A stretch of 64,000 nucleotides of DNA from Gordionus sp. m RMFG-2023 (Eukaryota > Nematomorpha > Gordioida > Chordodea > Parachordodidae). The notes under the pieces are model-generated. The model saw only the letters and a list, made by a program, of their open reading frames with translations, did no database searches and was not told where the DNA came from. A program made the translations under genes and the position numbers. Every line of letters starts with the position of its first letter. Within the stretch, counting starts at the first letter, position 1. Positions 47,281 through 58,749 of this stretch are shown here, piece by piece. Where the stretch lies: the NCBI RefSeq assembly GCF_954871325.1, contig NC_088777.1:30109366-30173365 (forward strand), read 5' to 3'.

Positions 47281-49150
47281 AATAACTAAACTCAACATCA
47301 ATTATGTAGTTTTATTTGTATATCTTCATGGTCATGCTTTTTTTTACATAGAAATTCAAATAAGGATAAACGTTACATTATTACTTATATTGGAATGTTA
47401 AAATGTGAATAAAAAAATAAAATATATTAAGATAATATTATTATTATTTGTAGAGAAATATTTTTGTGTTCATTTCAAACAGTGGCCTGAAACGTTATCT
47501 ATTAAAGTTCCTGCTCAGTGACAGTCAGCTCCTTAAACTTAAAAGATTCTGGGTTGGTAAAGATTCAGAAAAATTATAAAGGTTTTTTTGGGTCTTGAAA
47601 TTTTTGTTTTATTTATTCAAATTTTTTTCAAATAAAAAAATGGAAAAACATACAATTGGATATAAAATTTGGTAAGTGTATAAGTATGCAAAGATTATAA
47701 AAAATAATTGGAAGAAGGTCATAATATAAGGGTTGAAGTTAATAATGATATAAACTCATTCAGTTTGATGCAACTAAATGAATTAATCATATCTTATTAT
47801 TTTTTTAAAAAGAAAAAAAATGAAGACATTCATATGAGTGCATCATATAAATATTAAAAAATCAGTTAAAGAAAAATAAAAACTTCCTAAGGAGAATGTT
47901 ACTTATCAAATATAAGGTCTTAAATTGCAATTTATATGTTTATAAGTTTTTTCCTTTTAGTGATTTGATATAAAGTTTCAGTTATTATTAAGGTTCATTC
48001 CAGTATAACAATTGGTATTACTCTGGGCACCTGTTTACAATGGTATTTACAAATTACTATAATATGAATATTCTAGGCATCAAAATTTAATTTATAAAAA
48101 AAATTATTTCAATATTATTAACATATTTAAATACTGGAGGACTGGTCTTTTACTAGGAAAGGGAAAGGATGACAAATACTCCAGCTCTTTTAGGGTCTAT
48201 TGAGGTGTGAAGGTAGGTTAAGGTATATTAAGACAATTATATATTTTTATTATTTGTTCTTAGTTTTATGATTATTTACAAGCATTTCTATACCTCCCTA
48301 AGTCAATGACGATATCCTCCCCCCTAAAAAAATAAAAATTAGCTAAGAAAATGTAAATTAAATTTGGCAAAGACCATACCTTCTACTACCTTCCACCTAC
48401 ATTTTATCTTATTCCCCTTGCACCCTATTTTGACGACGATCTTGTCTTATACCCTTCCTCCCTCCCCTCCCCCGGTATAAGTACCTAGTATTCATATATA
48501 CTTAAAGTTTTCAAAGATGTGTCTTATGATTTTTGGAAAAATTTTTCCAGTAATTACCGGGTTTTTACTAAAAGAGATAAAATAATCTGATATTTGGTTT
48601 TGCTGACTTGTGTTAGTGGTGGGTATATCCAATCAGATGAAAGGGTAGGCTAAAAATAAGTAAATAAAACTTATAAAACAATCGAGTTGATAGTGTCATC
48701 GGCATTATCCGAAACAACTGAACGGAGTTAAATAAATTCTACCAGGAGATGGTATCTGAGAAATAATTCATTTTTCTAAAGTTAAAGAGTTTATTTTTAG
48801 TTGTTCGATATATATGGCGAGATAAAGATTAGATATTATTAAAGATGATGCCATAGATAGTTGTAATAAGTGAATCTACTCATAATTTTAGGAATTTATT
48901 TCAACAAATTCCGTTTATTTTATTTGTTATTTAAAATATTTACGTTTTACCCTAATTTAATTCTTGTTAAACATATTATTAAACATAATAAATAATATAT
49001 ATTTAATTTTAAAATTTCTTTTTGATAAACTTTTCGTTTTCATAGTTTAAACAAAAAAAAAGAAAAAGAATCACAATAACTAAAGTAACTTCTCTAAAAT
49101 TTGCTAAAAAATTTTATGAATTGAATAGTAAGGCAAACTTAAATATTAAT
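47281..49150. other. Non-coding AT-rich DNA
   Basis: No gene, transposase motif or paired ends were seen. A pyrimidine-rich tract lies at about 48380-48480 (ACCCTTCCTCCCTCCCCTCC), the longest C/T run in the window. All frames are closed. Confidence 0.4.
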
Positions 49151-49154
49151 AAAA

Positions 49155-49375
49155 AGATGGTCCGGACTCATAATAATTAAAAGACCGGTCCGTCAGTCGT
49201 TTTCAGACTAAGACCTTCAGGACCGGTTTGTTGACCTTCACTAGAAATTTAAGCGCCAGTAGGTATAAGCCAAATCTTACTGATTAGCTCGCACGATTTA
49301 TCCAAGGTGGGGTTACCAATTCTCCCCTTTTAGCGGGGTCGTGTCTCTGAAAAATTATTTTGAATCCCAGGTTAT
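49155..49375. mobile_element. Possible hAT end fragments
   Basis: GACCGGTCC / GGACCGGTT words around 49160-49225 are followed at 49309 by GGGGTTACCAATTCTCCCC and TTTAGCGGGG. This resembles a decayed left end of the 31255 family (AGGGTTGCCATGTCTCTCCC, CAGCGGGACTC). No partner end. Confidence 0.4.
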
Positions 49376-49499
49376 TTTTTTATTTTGCTTTTTAAAATAT
49401 ATATCTTTTTATCATCTCCTTAATATTTGGGTCAATTGAAAGCACGCCAATATTTCATGCTTTATTAGTCAACGCGAAAAATTATAATCAACAAAATTT

Positions 49500-52260
49500 T
49501 GGCCAACCTTACTATTAAAAAGTTACTGATAGCATTTATGAAAATTTTATCAATGTTTAATGCTTAATTATATATTATAATAATCTGTTTTAATAAAATA
49601 AGAAAAAATTGGCATCATGCCAGAATGGAAAATATGGAACTAAATATCTGGTTTATGGTAATATTTGATTTACTAGTATCAAAAACATTTTATTGCTTTA
49701 ATCTGTAGTAGATGATTTAAAGAATGATAATATTATTACTCAAATAAGTAAAATTTGCCAAAGCACCATGCCAGAAGGGAGAATATAAACGTTTTAAATA
49801 TCTGATTAGCGTTAGTTAATTAATTCCTAAATCAGTTTTGCCAACCACAAAAAAAGATATTGAATTATAAACAAATTGAAAACTATGACATGCATTGAGT
49901 ATGAAGTGAGTCAAGCTGGAAACATTAATTCTGAAACTCTAATATATAAAATAATTAAAAAGATGATAATTTTTAAATAAAAATATTAATATATATATAT
50001 ATATTAAAAATAAAATGTGAATAATTCCTTTATTTTTATCAGAGACCAGCAGATGTACCATTTGCACGGCCCGACCCAGATGGTTGCCGGATTTTATTTT
50101 AAAAAAAATTTTCGGCCCGCCCCAGGTTTTATATTTGCAGGCCCGGTCATGATTTTTTAAAATATTTACATTTTTATAGCTAATAATGGGGATTTAAAAT
50201 ATTCGGTTTTAATATAAACTCTGGTTAAAGTATATTAAAAGAAATTAAGACCCGACCCGGGTAATTAAAAAAATTGCAGGTCTCTGATTTTTATATAAAG
50301 CAATCTAATAGGAAGGTAACCAATATATTATATCACAAATAAAACTGTTATCATTAAGCAAGAAGTCAACCAAACTTATGGAAGCATTAACTCTGAAACT
50401 TATATAATAAAGTACGTATTTAATGTATTTTATAGCTTCAACCCGTTTCATAGATAGTTTAAAGAAAAAAACATTTTTGGCGCAAAAAGAAAAATTCTCA
50501 TCATGCTAGAATTAATATTTTATAAGCACTAAAAATCTGGGTGCACTAATATGTAGCATGATTATTATTTACCAATTCATCAATCAGTTTTTCTAACCAA
50601 TAAACAAACTAGTTATTAGGCAAATAATAACGGAAGCCTTTAGTGCACACGAATTGAGCGTTTACTTTTTTCTGTAATTTTTAAATAAAAAAAGTAACGC
50701 GTCCCTTGTTTAAATTGAGGTTGTCTTTTTATTAATATTGGTCGATTCAAAATTTTAATAAGTTCTAAAAAAATTTGTCTTTGAAAATTATATTATTGTC
50801 TGCGTTCTTATTTCTTTAATTTTTAAATATTTCTTTTTAGGATATAAGTAAATTTCTATCACATTTTAATATAATACAAAACGAAGAATAAAAAAGTATT
50901 GAAAAAGCTTACCTGTTTGCCTTTATAAATGGTTGCTAACGCCAAACGGTAATTTTACCAATTTACACGAGGCCACTTGAAAGACAAACGCAACGTTTGA
51001 AACACTCAATTTGTTCTTACTATTATGCTGAGTCTTAAATAATATGGGATTTTAAATTACAATTATTAATTACGCTTAAGTACATTAAGGTTCCCTATAT
51101 AAAATAACGATATTTATAGATATCATTTGTTCTTTTCTGTATATTTAACAGATATAGAAGTAAAATAGCCAACATTTCATATTTTCATTCTCTTTATATT
51201 TTCAATATGATATCCTAAGCATGTTCTTCAAAACTTTGAAAATACTAATGCTAAAGCTTAAGCCAATATATATAATTAACGGTTAAAATTTATTTTAAAA
51301 GCTTTATCAATGTTTAGTGCTTAATTAGTATGTTATTTTAACCCTTTTTGTGTATAAGGTAAAAAACTTATTAATTAAATAAGAAAAAATTAGCATCATG
51401 CCAGAAGGAAAAATATAGCATCTACTTTGCATGAATATTTAATGCCTAATTATTACTTTTTTCAACTAGTTTTGCCAACCAAAAAAAGTAAACCTAGATA
51501 TAAACAAGAGGATATCTATGATATATTGCATTAAGCTTGAGATTAGCCAAAATTTTGGCAAAGCCAATTCTGAAATTTATGCCAAACTATTAAGTATTGC
51601 TTGATTAATCTCCTTAAATCCATTTGGTAGATGGTTAAAGGGGAAAAATAATGTGTACTTATTAATTAATCAATCTCAATCAGTTCATTTCCCAGCCAAT
51701 AAAAAATATAGTTATAAGCTAAATAAAAAATATAGCGTCACGCCTTAAGCTGCATCACAATATCAGATTTTGAATCGTGTTTCAAAAATCCATTACACAT
51801 AAATATATTAAAGTGTCCTTTTCCCCGTTTCGAAATATTTGTAAATTTTACGATCTTTATAGATATTAATTGTTCTTTTCTGTTTATTTAATGGATAGCG
51901 AGATTAAAGTCATAATCTCATATTAAGACACAGCCTTCATGAAATTTGCCATCAATTTTTTTTGGTTGGAATTGATAAAAAAGTTATTAGCAAAATAAGA
52001 ATTCCAGAATTGGCATCAAGATTTAAGATAGAACGAAAAATGTAGAAACGCCAAAAGCAATTATGAAAATTGTTATTTGATCTATAATACTTAAATGAGC
52101 CAGCCATGCATTATACAACATTAAATTGAATTCCGTATTATAATACTATTGTAACATTATTTTTATAATTTATTAGCGGTAGCGTAATAATATTCAATTA
52201 AACTTATGGCATCTTTGGAAAATATGATGCCCAAATAAGATGGATTCGTTAGGTTAAAAT
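49500..52260 (+). repeat. Old long-period repeat, blocks 2 and 3
   Basis: The degenerate units seen at 30600-31254 recur here several times. Recurring words are AAAATTGGCATCATGCCAGA (49608 and 51395), TTTTGCCAACCAAAAAAAG-like (49837, 51471), CAATCAGTTTTTCTAACCAA (50589) and ACTCTGAAACTTAT-like (50390). Spacing is about 200-330 bp. The MITE at 50040 interrupts it. Divergence is high, so this is an ancient tandem or segmentally spread repeat. No coding sequence. Confidence 0.55.
50040..50286. mobile_element. hAT MITE, 247 bp, with 8-bp target duplication
   Basis: The ends CAGAGACCAGCA and TGCAGGTCTCTG are inverted with one mismatch. ATTTTTAT flanks both sides exactly (50032-50039 and 50287-50294). 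Subterminal words CGGCCCGACCC, CGGCCCGCCCCAGG and GACCCGACCCGGG are typical of the family also seen at 24225. No coding sequence. Confidence 0.92.
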
Positions 52261-52425
52261 GAAAACGAACAAAGGTAATGATCTCTAGATCCCTCTTTTT
52301 TACACCAGTGGATCGGCCTCTAAACTAATCTTTATTTTTTGGTTAATTTGACACGACACCGTTGACATTTACCCAAATTAAAAATATCAATTATTGTAAG
52401 ATTTTAAATTAAAATTTTTTAAAAG

Positions 52426-53231
52426 CCTGACAAAACAAATGGTTGTAAAATATCACAAGATTTAAAAAACAAAGAATTAGATGAAAGTGAATGTGGAGTA
52501 ATTGAAATGGACACACCTTCAATCTATTTCGATTTCAAGAACTACCTAACAAACATTAACGATTTTAACAATAAAAAATCTATAGATGAAGAATTCAATG
52601 CGAATTCCTTATTCATAAAGCATTTCCCTGAATTGACTAATGCCTTGACTCATAAGACTACTCATAAAAGATTTAAAGGTGGTAAGAATAATACCCAAAA
52701 TATTAGGAGCCTTATGGACGAAACGATTATATTACCTTTTCTGCCACCTCACGGTGGTTTAATCCAGATTGAAAATCAATTACGTCAGCTTCATAAGAGG
52801 ATTACTTCTCGATCACAAACAGCAAGTTTGTATTTGAAGAATTTATGCTTATACTGTAAGGCTTAATAACTTAACTTAAAAATAGGAAAACGAAAAAAAC
52901 TATAGAAATTGAAAACATTTTTTGATAACAATTTTTAGTTAAAATTTAGAATCATTTTTAAATAGTTGATTTAATATTCTTCATTTGCGATAAATGAATG
53001 AAAATTTTGTTATGATAAATGTTCTTTCTATACAGCATTAACCAGGAATCACCTAATTCCCGATAAAATGTTGACCAACGAGAAATCAGCATTCATTGCC
53101 ATAAACGAATTTCAGGATTCTGGGCTGAACATTCCTCATCCTAGCACCAGCCATCTTGATCAATTTCCGAGATTGCGTCTCCTTGCCACTAAAGAATTGT
53201 TGAATAGGGATGGATTTCCCGTGGGACCTAG
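52426..53231 (+). CDS. Unidentified host gene, two consecutive exons (partial)
   Basis: Two exons give a continuous reading frame. Exon a, 52426-52855, follows an AAAAG acceptor and ends at a GTAAGG donor. Intron 52856-53035 has an acceptor TTTCTATACAG. Exon b, 53036-53231, ends at AG/GTAAAT. The junction splits a Ser codon, LCLY-S-LTRNHLIPDKM. The product, about 208 residues, includes FLPPHGGLIQIENQLRQLHK, INEFQDSGLNIPHPSTSHLD and, at the end, LLATKELLNRDGFPVGPR. Codon use is balanced and less AT-rich than the surroundings, as expected of host coding DNA. I do not recognise a domain. The final Lxxxxll.rdGFPV pattern resembles the segment that often precedes the exonuclease domain in REXO proteins, and a REXO exon lies on the same strand at 61985, so the two may belong to one gene (inference). 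Start and end exons are not seen. Confidence 0.65.
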
Positions 53232-53307
53232 GTAAATTATATCGGCTTGTATTTCGAAATATAAAAGAATAAATGTTTATCTTATAATTTTCATATTTTT
53301 ATTATAT

Positions 53308-55671
53308 TGGTGAATTCCATATCAAATCAACCAAGGTTTCAACCCCCTTCAATTTTTCTTAAATTTTGTATACTGGTAGTATATATTATAACTAAGAAAA
53401 AATAAAATTTTAACTTCCAACACTGTTTACCCGCTAAGATATGGCCGTTTAAAGCGCGGAAAAATGGTACATTTTTGACAAAATGCACTTCATTTATTTT
53501 CAAATATCTCAAGAAATAATTAAGTTAGAAAAATAATTTAATTTTTATTTTGTAGCTTAATAAAAGTTCTTTAAAATGACATAAAAATAAATATGATAGA
53601 CATTTGATTAATATCGAAAACCAGATGTGTAAAACCGGAAATGGCCATAGAAAAAAAATGTATTTTTTTTCTGTAGATAGATATCACACTCCTTTATATT
53701 TGTACAAAATTCTAGATTGGGATGAACATGGGTTTAGGAGTTATCACTCTTTATATGGCTAAAATTGAACAAATTTAACATTAATATCATCATATTTTAA
53801 TTTAATGAATAGTTATGAAATAATGTTAACTTAAAAATTATGTCTAAATGATAGGCCCTTACTTTTTTTTATCTTTATCAAAATTTTTGAGAAGTGGCTG
53901 GAATAATGAGCTTTGTTTAACACTTTAGTTAAATTTTGTCTAGAAGTTACTTGACAAAATAATTCTAAACATATTTATAACTTTATTTGCCTCAAATTGC
54001 ATTACATATAAATACAATCAAAAATTTATAATTAAAATATATCATATATTATAATCATCCGAGGAATTTTAATAAATTATTACTTTTGTTTTCGTCTATG
54101 GCAATAAAAGCTTGGAACTTTGTGTTCCAGAAATTCTCTTTGCTCTCAAAAATCTGCTTTCAAGATGACTTTCTATGTTCATATATTCATTATTGCTTAC
54201 AATATAATTTACCCCTTTGATATTATTTCTTGCATAGTTAAATAAATCTATTGTTGTCAATATGTGATGTTCATATGGACGTTGCAAGCTTGCTCGAGCT
54301 GCTAACCGTTTAGTAACGGCCCCCAAAATGTCGCATGGACTTTTACCTTGTGCGGTTTCAAAAAATGTCACTCAGCCTTTATTCCAAAATCATTTTCATG
54401 ATTGTAGAGAATAATGAAATCTTTTATTTTTATATTGGTTACTGCTCCATCAGAAAAATAATAAATTTTAGCCACTCTATTAAATCCTTCCTTCAAAAAT
54501 ACGATTAATTTTTAAAATAAATAAAATGCACATGCGTTGTGCTTTAAACAATCTGATATAACCAATAAATTTACATGTTTTATTATGTTGTTCTTACGGT
54601 AATAAATTATAAAAGAGTTGATAGTGGCTTGATTATTTATCTGATTACATCCTTGTGCATGGTTCTGCACTACAAATGCATAATTTTCTGAAAAGTCTGC
54701 AATAACTAAGAATTCGCTAACATTTAAATTGAATTTTAAAAAGTTTCGAATTAATGATTATCGTGAAGCTATAAACAAATGAGGAATTAAATTGTTAATT
54801 ATTCAATTAAATAATCTACAAATTCGTCAGAAGTTTTTGTCAGTGTTTCGAGGGTAGTTCGATCAACTGCTATCCATTGTTTGAATGTTTTATAATCTAT
54901 AGAATTCTCGTCAAATAATTTATTAAGCCTTTCTTTTAATTTTAAATGTATGGGGAAAAATTTATTGTTGAATTTCAATTTTGGTAGATTATTTTATGCT
55001 AAATAAAATATTTAAAATTATTTTTGTCAAGTAATTTAAATTTCGAGATAAAATTTAATTAAAGTTTTAAACAGCTCATTATCCCAGCCACCCAAAATTT
55101 TTTTATAAAGATAAAAAAAAGTAAGGGCCTATCATTTAGACATAATTTTTAAATTAACATTATTTCATAACTATTCATTAAATTAAAATATGATGATATT
55201 AATGTTAAATTTGTTCAATTTTAGCCATATAAAGAGTGATAACTCCTAAACCCATGTTCATCCCAGTCTAGAATTTTGTACAAATATAAAGGAGTGTGAT
55301 ATCTATCTACAGAAAAAAAATCTTGAAAAAAAAAATCTTTTTATTTCTATGGCCATTTTCGGTTTTACACATCCGGTTTTCGATATTAATAAAATGTCCA
55401 TCATATTTATTTCTATGACATTTTAAAGAACTTTTATTAAAAATAGAATTTTTAATAATTTTTCTAACTTAATTATTACTCGAGATATTTGAAAATAAAT
55501 GAGGTGCATTTTGTCAAAAATGTACCATTTTTCAGCGATTTTAACGGCCATATCTTAGCAGGTAAACAGTGTTGGAAGGTAAAATTTCATTTTTTTTCTT
55601 AAATACCAGCAAAATTTAAGAAAAATTGAAGGGGGTGACTTTTTTTTGTTGATTTGATATGGAATTCACCA
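53308..55671 (-). mobile_element. DNA transposon with about 670-bp terminal inverted repeats
   Basis: The left arm (53308-about 53985) and right arm (about 54998-55671) are inverted copies, starting TGGTGAATTCCATATCAAAT, with high but incomplete identity (small indels, e.g. at 55323-55340). Between the arms, about 1 kb on the minus strand encodes a broken transposase. Flanks are TA-rich, so no target duplication can be fixed. The element sits 77 bp downstream of the exon ending at 53231, in the presumed intron. Total 2,364 bp. Confidence 0.85.
54096..54960 (-). pseudogene. Transposase of the long-TIR element, broken; family unnamed
   Basis: Conserved blocks in order: LVIADFSENYAFVVQNHAQG (likely first catalytic Asp in ADFSENY), NNQATINSFIIYY, LLVISDCLKHNACAFY (second Asp candidate), IYYFSDGAVTNIKIK (a D-G pair), NHENDFGIKAE, then FFETAQGKSPCDILGAVTKR and LAARASLQRPYEHHI. 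I recognise this combination (AD.SENY ... FSDG ... HGK.PCD..G...KRLA) from uncharacterised transposon proteins in invertebrates but cannot assign a named superfamily. A stop near 54515, a frameshift near 54370 and stops near 54785-54740 break it. The C-terminal frame 54371-54096 is open. The DDE interpretation is inference from the order of the acidic motifs. Confidence 0.7.
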
Positions 55672-55866
55672 TATATATATTTATGGTTTTATACTTTTTC
55701 AAATTGAATATTTTCGTAATTTTATTTATTTATTTTCGTAATTTCTATCAATATATTAAAACAAATTTATAATTCAAATATATTTAATTTTTTAAAAAAA
55801 TAATTAAAAAATAATTATAAAAAAAAATTAATTGAAAAAAAGATTAATGATGATTTTTCCCTTTTT

Positions 55867-58749
55867 TAGGGTTTTTAACCGACAAAATTTTTTCCCGGGT
55901 TCGGTTCGGGGTATAATAAATAAAGGTGGGTTCGGTTCGGGTTCGGTTCAGGGAAATATTTTTGAACCCGGGTTTCGGTTCGGGTTCAAGAATTTTTGAG
56001 TTGATAAAAAAAATTCTATATTTAAATCATAATAAAAAACTAGACAAAATTTGATATAAAAAATAAATTCTTTATTTTATTTATAGGCAAATATAGTTAA
56101 AAATACAAATCATATAGTCATGTATCAATTTTAAAAATTTTATTTGGACGTATTAGCATAATATCTTCCAAGAGTTGTTCACTCATCCTCGATCTATGTG
56201 GTGAAAGAATGAATTTCAAATGTGAAAAGATCTTTCAACGCTAACCTATGTTAAATGTATTTATATGTGAAAATATGATAAATTAACTTGGGTTGCAGGA
56301 ACAGCAAATAAGATTTTAGATAAAATATATAATTCAGGGTGTTCCAGCTTAGCAGACTCCCAAAAATGCAAAATATTTTCCTTCTTATCTAATCTTTTAT
56401 AATCGCTAAATCCAGTAATTATTGTTCCAATACTTTTCTCAGCAATCGTTGGCCCTCTTTTAAGTATTTTCTCCTGCCTTTCTTTAAGTTGTATCAATTT
56501 CTCTAAATCATCTTCTTGATAACTTCATCGGAACTAATATCATCAGATAAAATCGGCGTTGTTAAGCTTTTAATTCGTCTCCATAAATTGACAAGATGCC
56601 TTTTCGCACAAATCTTATCATCATCACTAAGTAATACCTGTAATATTTAAGGATTTATATTGTTTATATTTAAATATTCCATAAAATAACAATTTTAATA
56701 TAAATCTAAAATAATTAATTTACTAAGCTTTTAATTAACCTTGTATCTTGGGTCCAGGTATATGGCAGCTAAGAGAATTTCGTTCTTTATAAACCTTTCT
56801 TCTCTGTTCTTAAGACAAGAATATAGTAATTGAGCAAAATGGTTTGGATTTTTTTCCAGTTCGATGCAGCATCTTAACCATGCTGCATAAAAATCTGTCA
56901 GTGTTAACTGTTCAGATTGGAATTGTTTGGTTGCGATTTTTAGCGGTTCTAAAATTTCAACAATCGTTATTATCTCTTTCCAATCTTCAGTCAATAAATA
57001 ATCAGATTGCTCTGAAAAAAAATCTTCGATATTGGGTTTTAGTAAAATCAGCCTTTCTAACATCATGGGTTGAATGCCATCTGTGGCAATCTAACACAAG
57101 CTTAGGGAGTTTCATATTTTTTAATAACTTTTGGTAAGTGGGATGTCTTAATTTTAAATTTAGGCTCCTAGCTTTTGCAATGGTTTCCACAATAGGTGAT
57201 AATTTTATAGCATCTTGAAGTGCCAGCTGAAGTGTGTGAGCTGCACACCGTACACTATAAATCGGATAGGATATAATAGTTGATAAAAAAGTATTTTGTA
57301 TATCATCAATATCATATTTATATACATTTACATCCATATTTTCCTCATCTGCTGATTCACTCCTTATATCATAATCAGTTACAGGTTGCAGGAGCTTTAT
57401 AGCTCTTAAAAAAATTACAACCATTATCAGAAGTAATTGTGTATATTTGTTCAATATTAATTTTAAATTTTAGTAAAGTTTTTAATATATTCTCTTTTAT
57501 ATATTCTCCTGTACATCTCTCTTTCAGCTCTACAATTCCAAGATTCCTCAAATTTATAATGGATTTTGATATAAATTGAATATTTACACAAAGAATTGAC
57601 CTATCTAGTCGTTGAACTGCATCAACTTTTATACTTATTAATTTTCCTTCTACCTCTCTCGATATTTTGTCTCTAATTGATTGGGCTGTTTTATTAAGAG
57701 TTCTGGATAAATTTTCTTTGTTTATAACTAAATTGAGCCAAGATAGGAGTGGATTTATAATTCTTTGAAATCCCGAATCTTCAATAATTGATAAAGGCCG
57801 GCCATTTACAGTAACAAATTCTAGTATAGAACTCATCAAATCATTAGATGATATATTTATACTTATATGCTTTTTTGGAAAAAAGGTTTCTATATTAATT
57901 TTAGGTTTTTTTGCCAATAACAATTCCTGATATTTGTTTTTTCATTTAAATAATTAAAATATTCATTGTTGTGATTTCTTTCCAGGTGTCTTTCTAAATT
58001 TGACAAGTGATTACCAGACATTTTTACTTTGCAATATGAACATATTGATTTTTTTTCTATTGTATTAAGGGTATGCTTATCAAATATGACTTTATCTTTA
58101 ATCTTAAATCTATAAAAAATAGCAATGATTTCAGAATTAAAAAAGAGATATTTATAAATTTAATTTCATTTATAATATGCACTTCATTAATATCTTGTAA
58201 AAATTAATCTGAACCAAAAATAAATGATTAGCATATATAAATTTTAAAATCATTTTAATAAGTTCACAAAAACTGCCCTACATTTAACAATTTTTAAGTT
58301 AGATGTTTAGAATTTTTTAAATTAACAATATAATAATTTTTACTTTGATTTGTTAACCATTTTCTTCTAATTAATAATCTTTAAGAATAATAAGATAAAA
58401 ATTTAAAAATAAATGGCGTAAATTAATTCAATTGTTTAAAATTTTTTAACACTCCAATAGGAATCGAGAATAAATTTAAAAATGGCATAAATTAATTAAG
58501 TTGTTTAAAATTTATTAACACTTCATTTAATTGGAAATTTGAAAATATAATATTTGTATTTACATATATTAATATATGATTTTAAATAATACACTGAACC
58601 CGGTTGAACCCGGGTTCAAATAAAATTCTTGGGTTCGGTTCGGGGTTTTGAAAATTTTATAAATGGGGTTCAGGTTCGGTTCGGGTTCATAGTTTTTTTC
58701 TAAAAACCCGGGTTCACTTCTCCGGGTTCGGGTTCGGTTCGAATCCCTG
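55867..58749 (-). mobile_element. Large hAT with GGTTCGGTTCGG subterminal repeats
   Basis: The right end is CAGGGATTCGAACCG (read on the minus strand) and the left end is TAGGGTTTTTAACCG, an imperfect TIR. Both flanks are filled with GGTTCGGTTCGGG words in both orientations, e.g. 55898-56000 and 58600-58740. The transposase gene is on the minus strand. 2,883 bp, the largest DNA transposon here. No matching target duplication was found. The word GGTTCGAATCC at the right end resembles a tRNA B-box by coincidence. Confidence 0.85.
56150..58075 (-). pseudogene. hAT transposase (BED finger to C-terminus) with two introns
   Basis: The longest transposase in the window. A BED finger lies at 58065-57950 (KKSICSYCKVKMSGNHLSNL, then ERHLERNH). 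The next segment, 57923-57400, includes VSVQRLDRSI-like VDAVQRLDRSILCVNIQF and YTITSDNGCNF. A frameshift in a T-run near 57415 precedes RCAAHTLQLALQDAIKL and LDCHRWHSTHD; another near 57060 precedes MLERLILLKPNIEDFF and AIYLDPRYK. Intron 56638-56739 (102 bp) joins DPRYK to VLLSDDDKICAKRHL. After a frameshift near 56515 comes the block ending LFAVPATQ. A 42-bp intron (56246-56287) joins it to VSVERSF, and after one more frameshift HLKFILSPHRSRMSEQLLED, the dimerisation region. Four or five lesions only; splice sites remain canonical. Confidence 0.9.
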
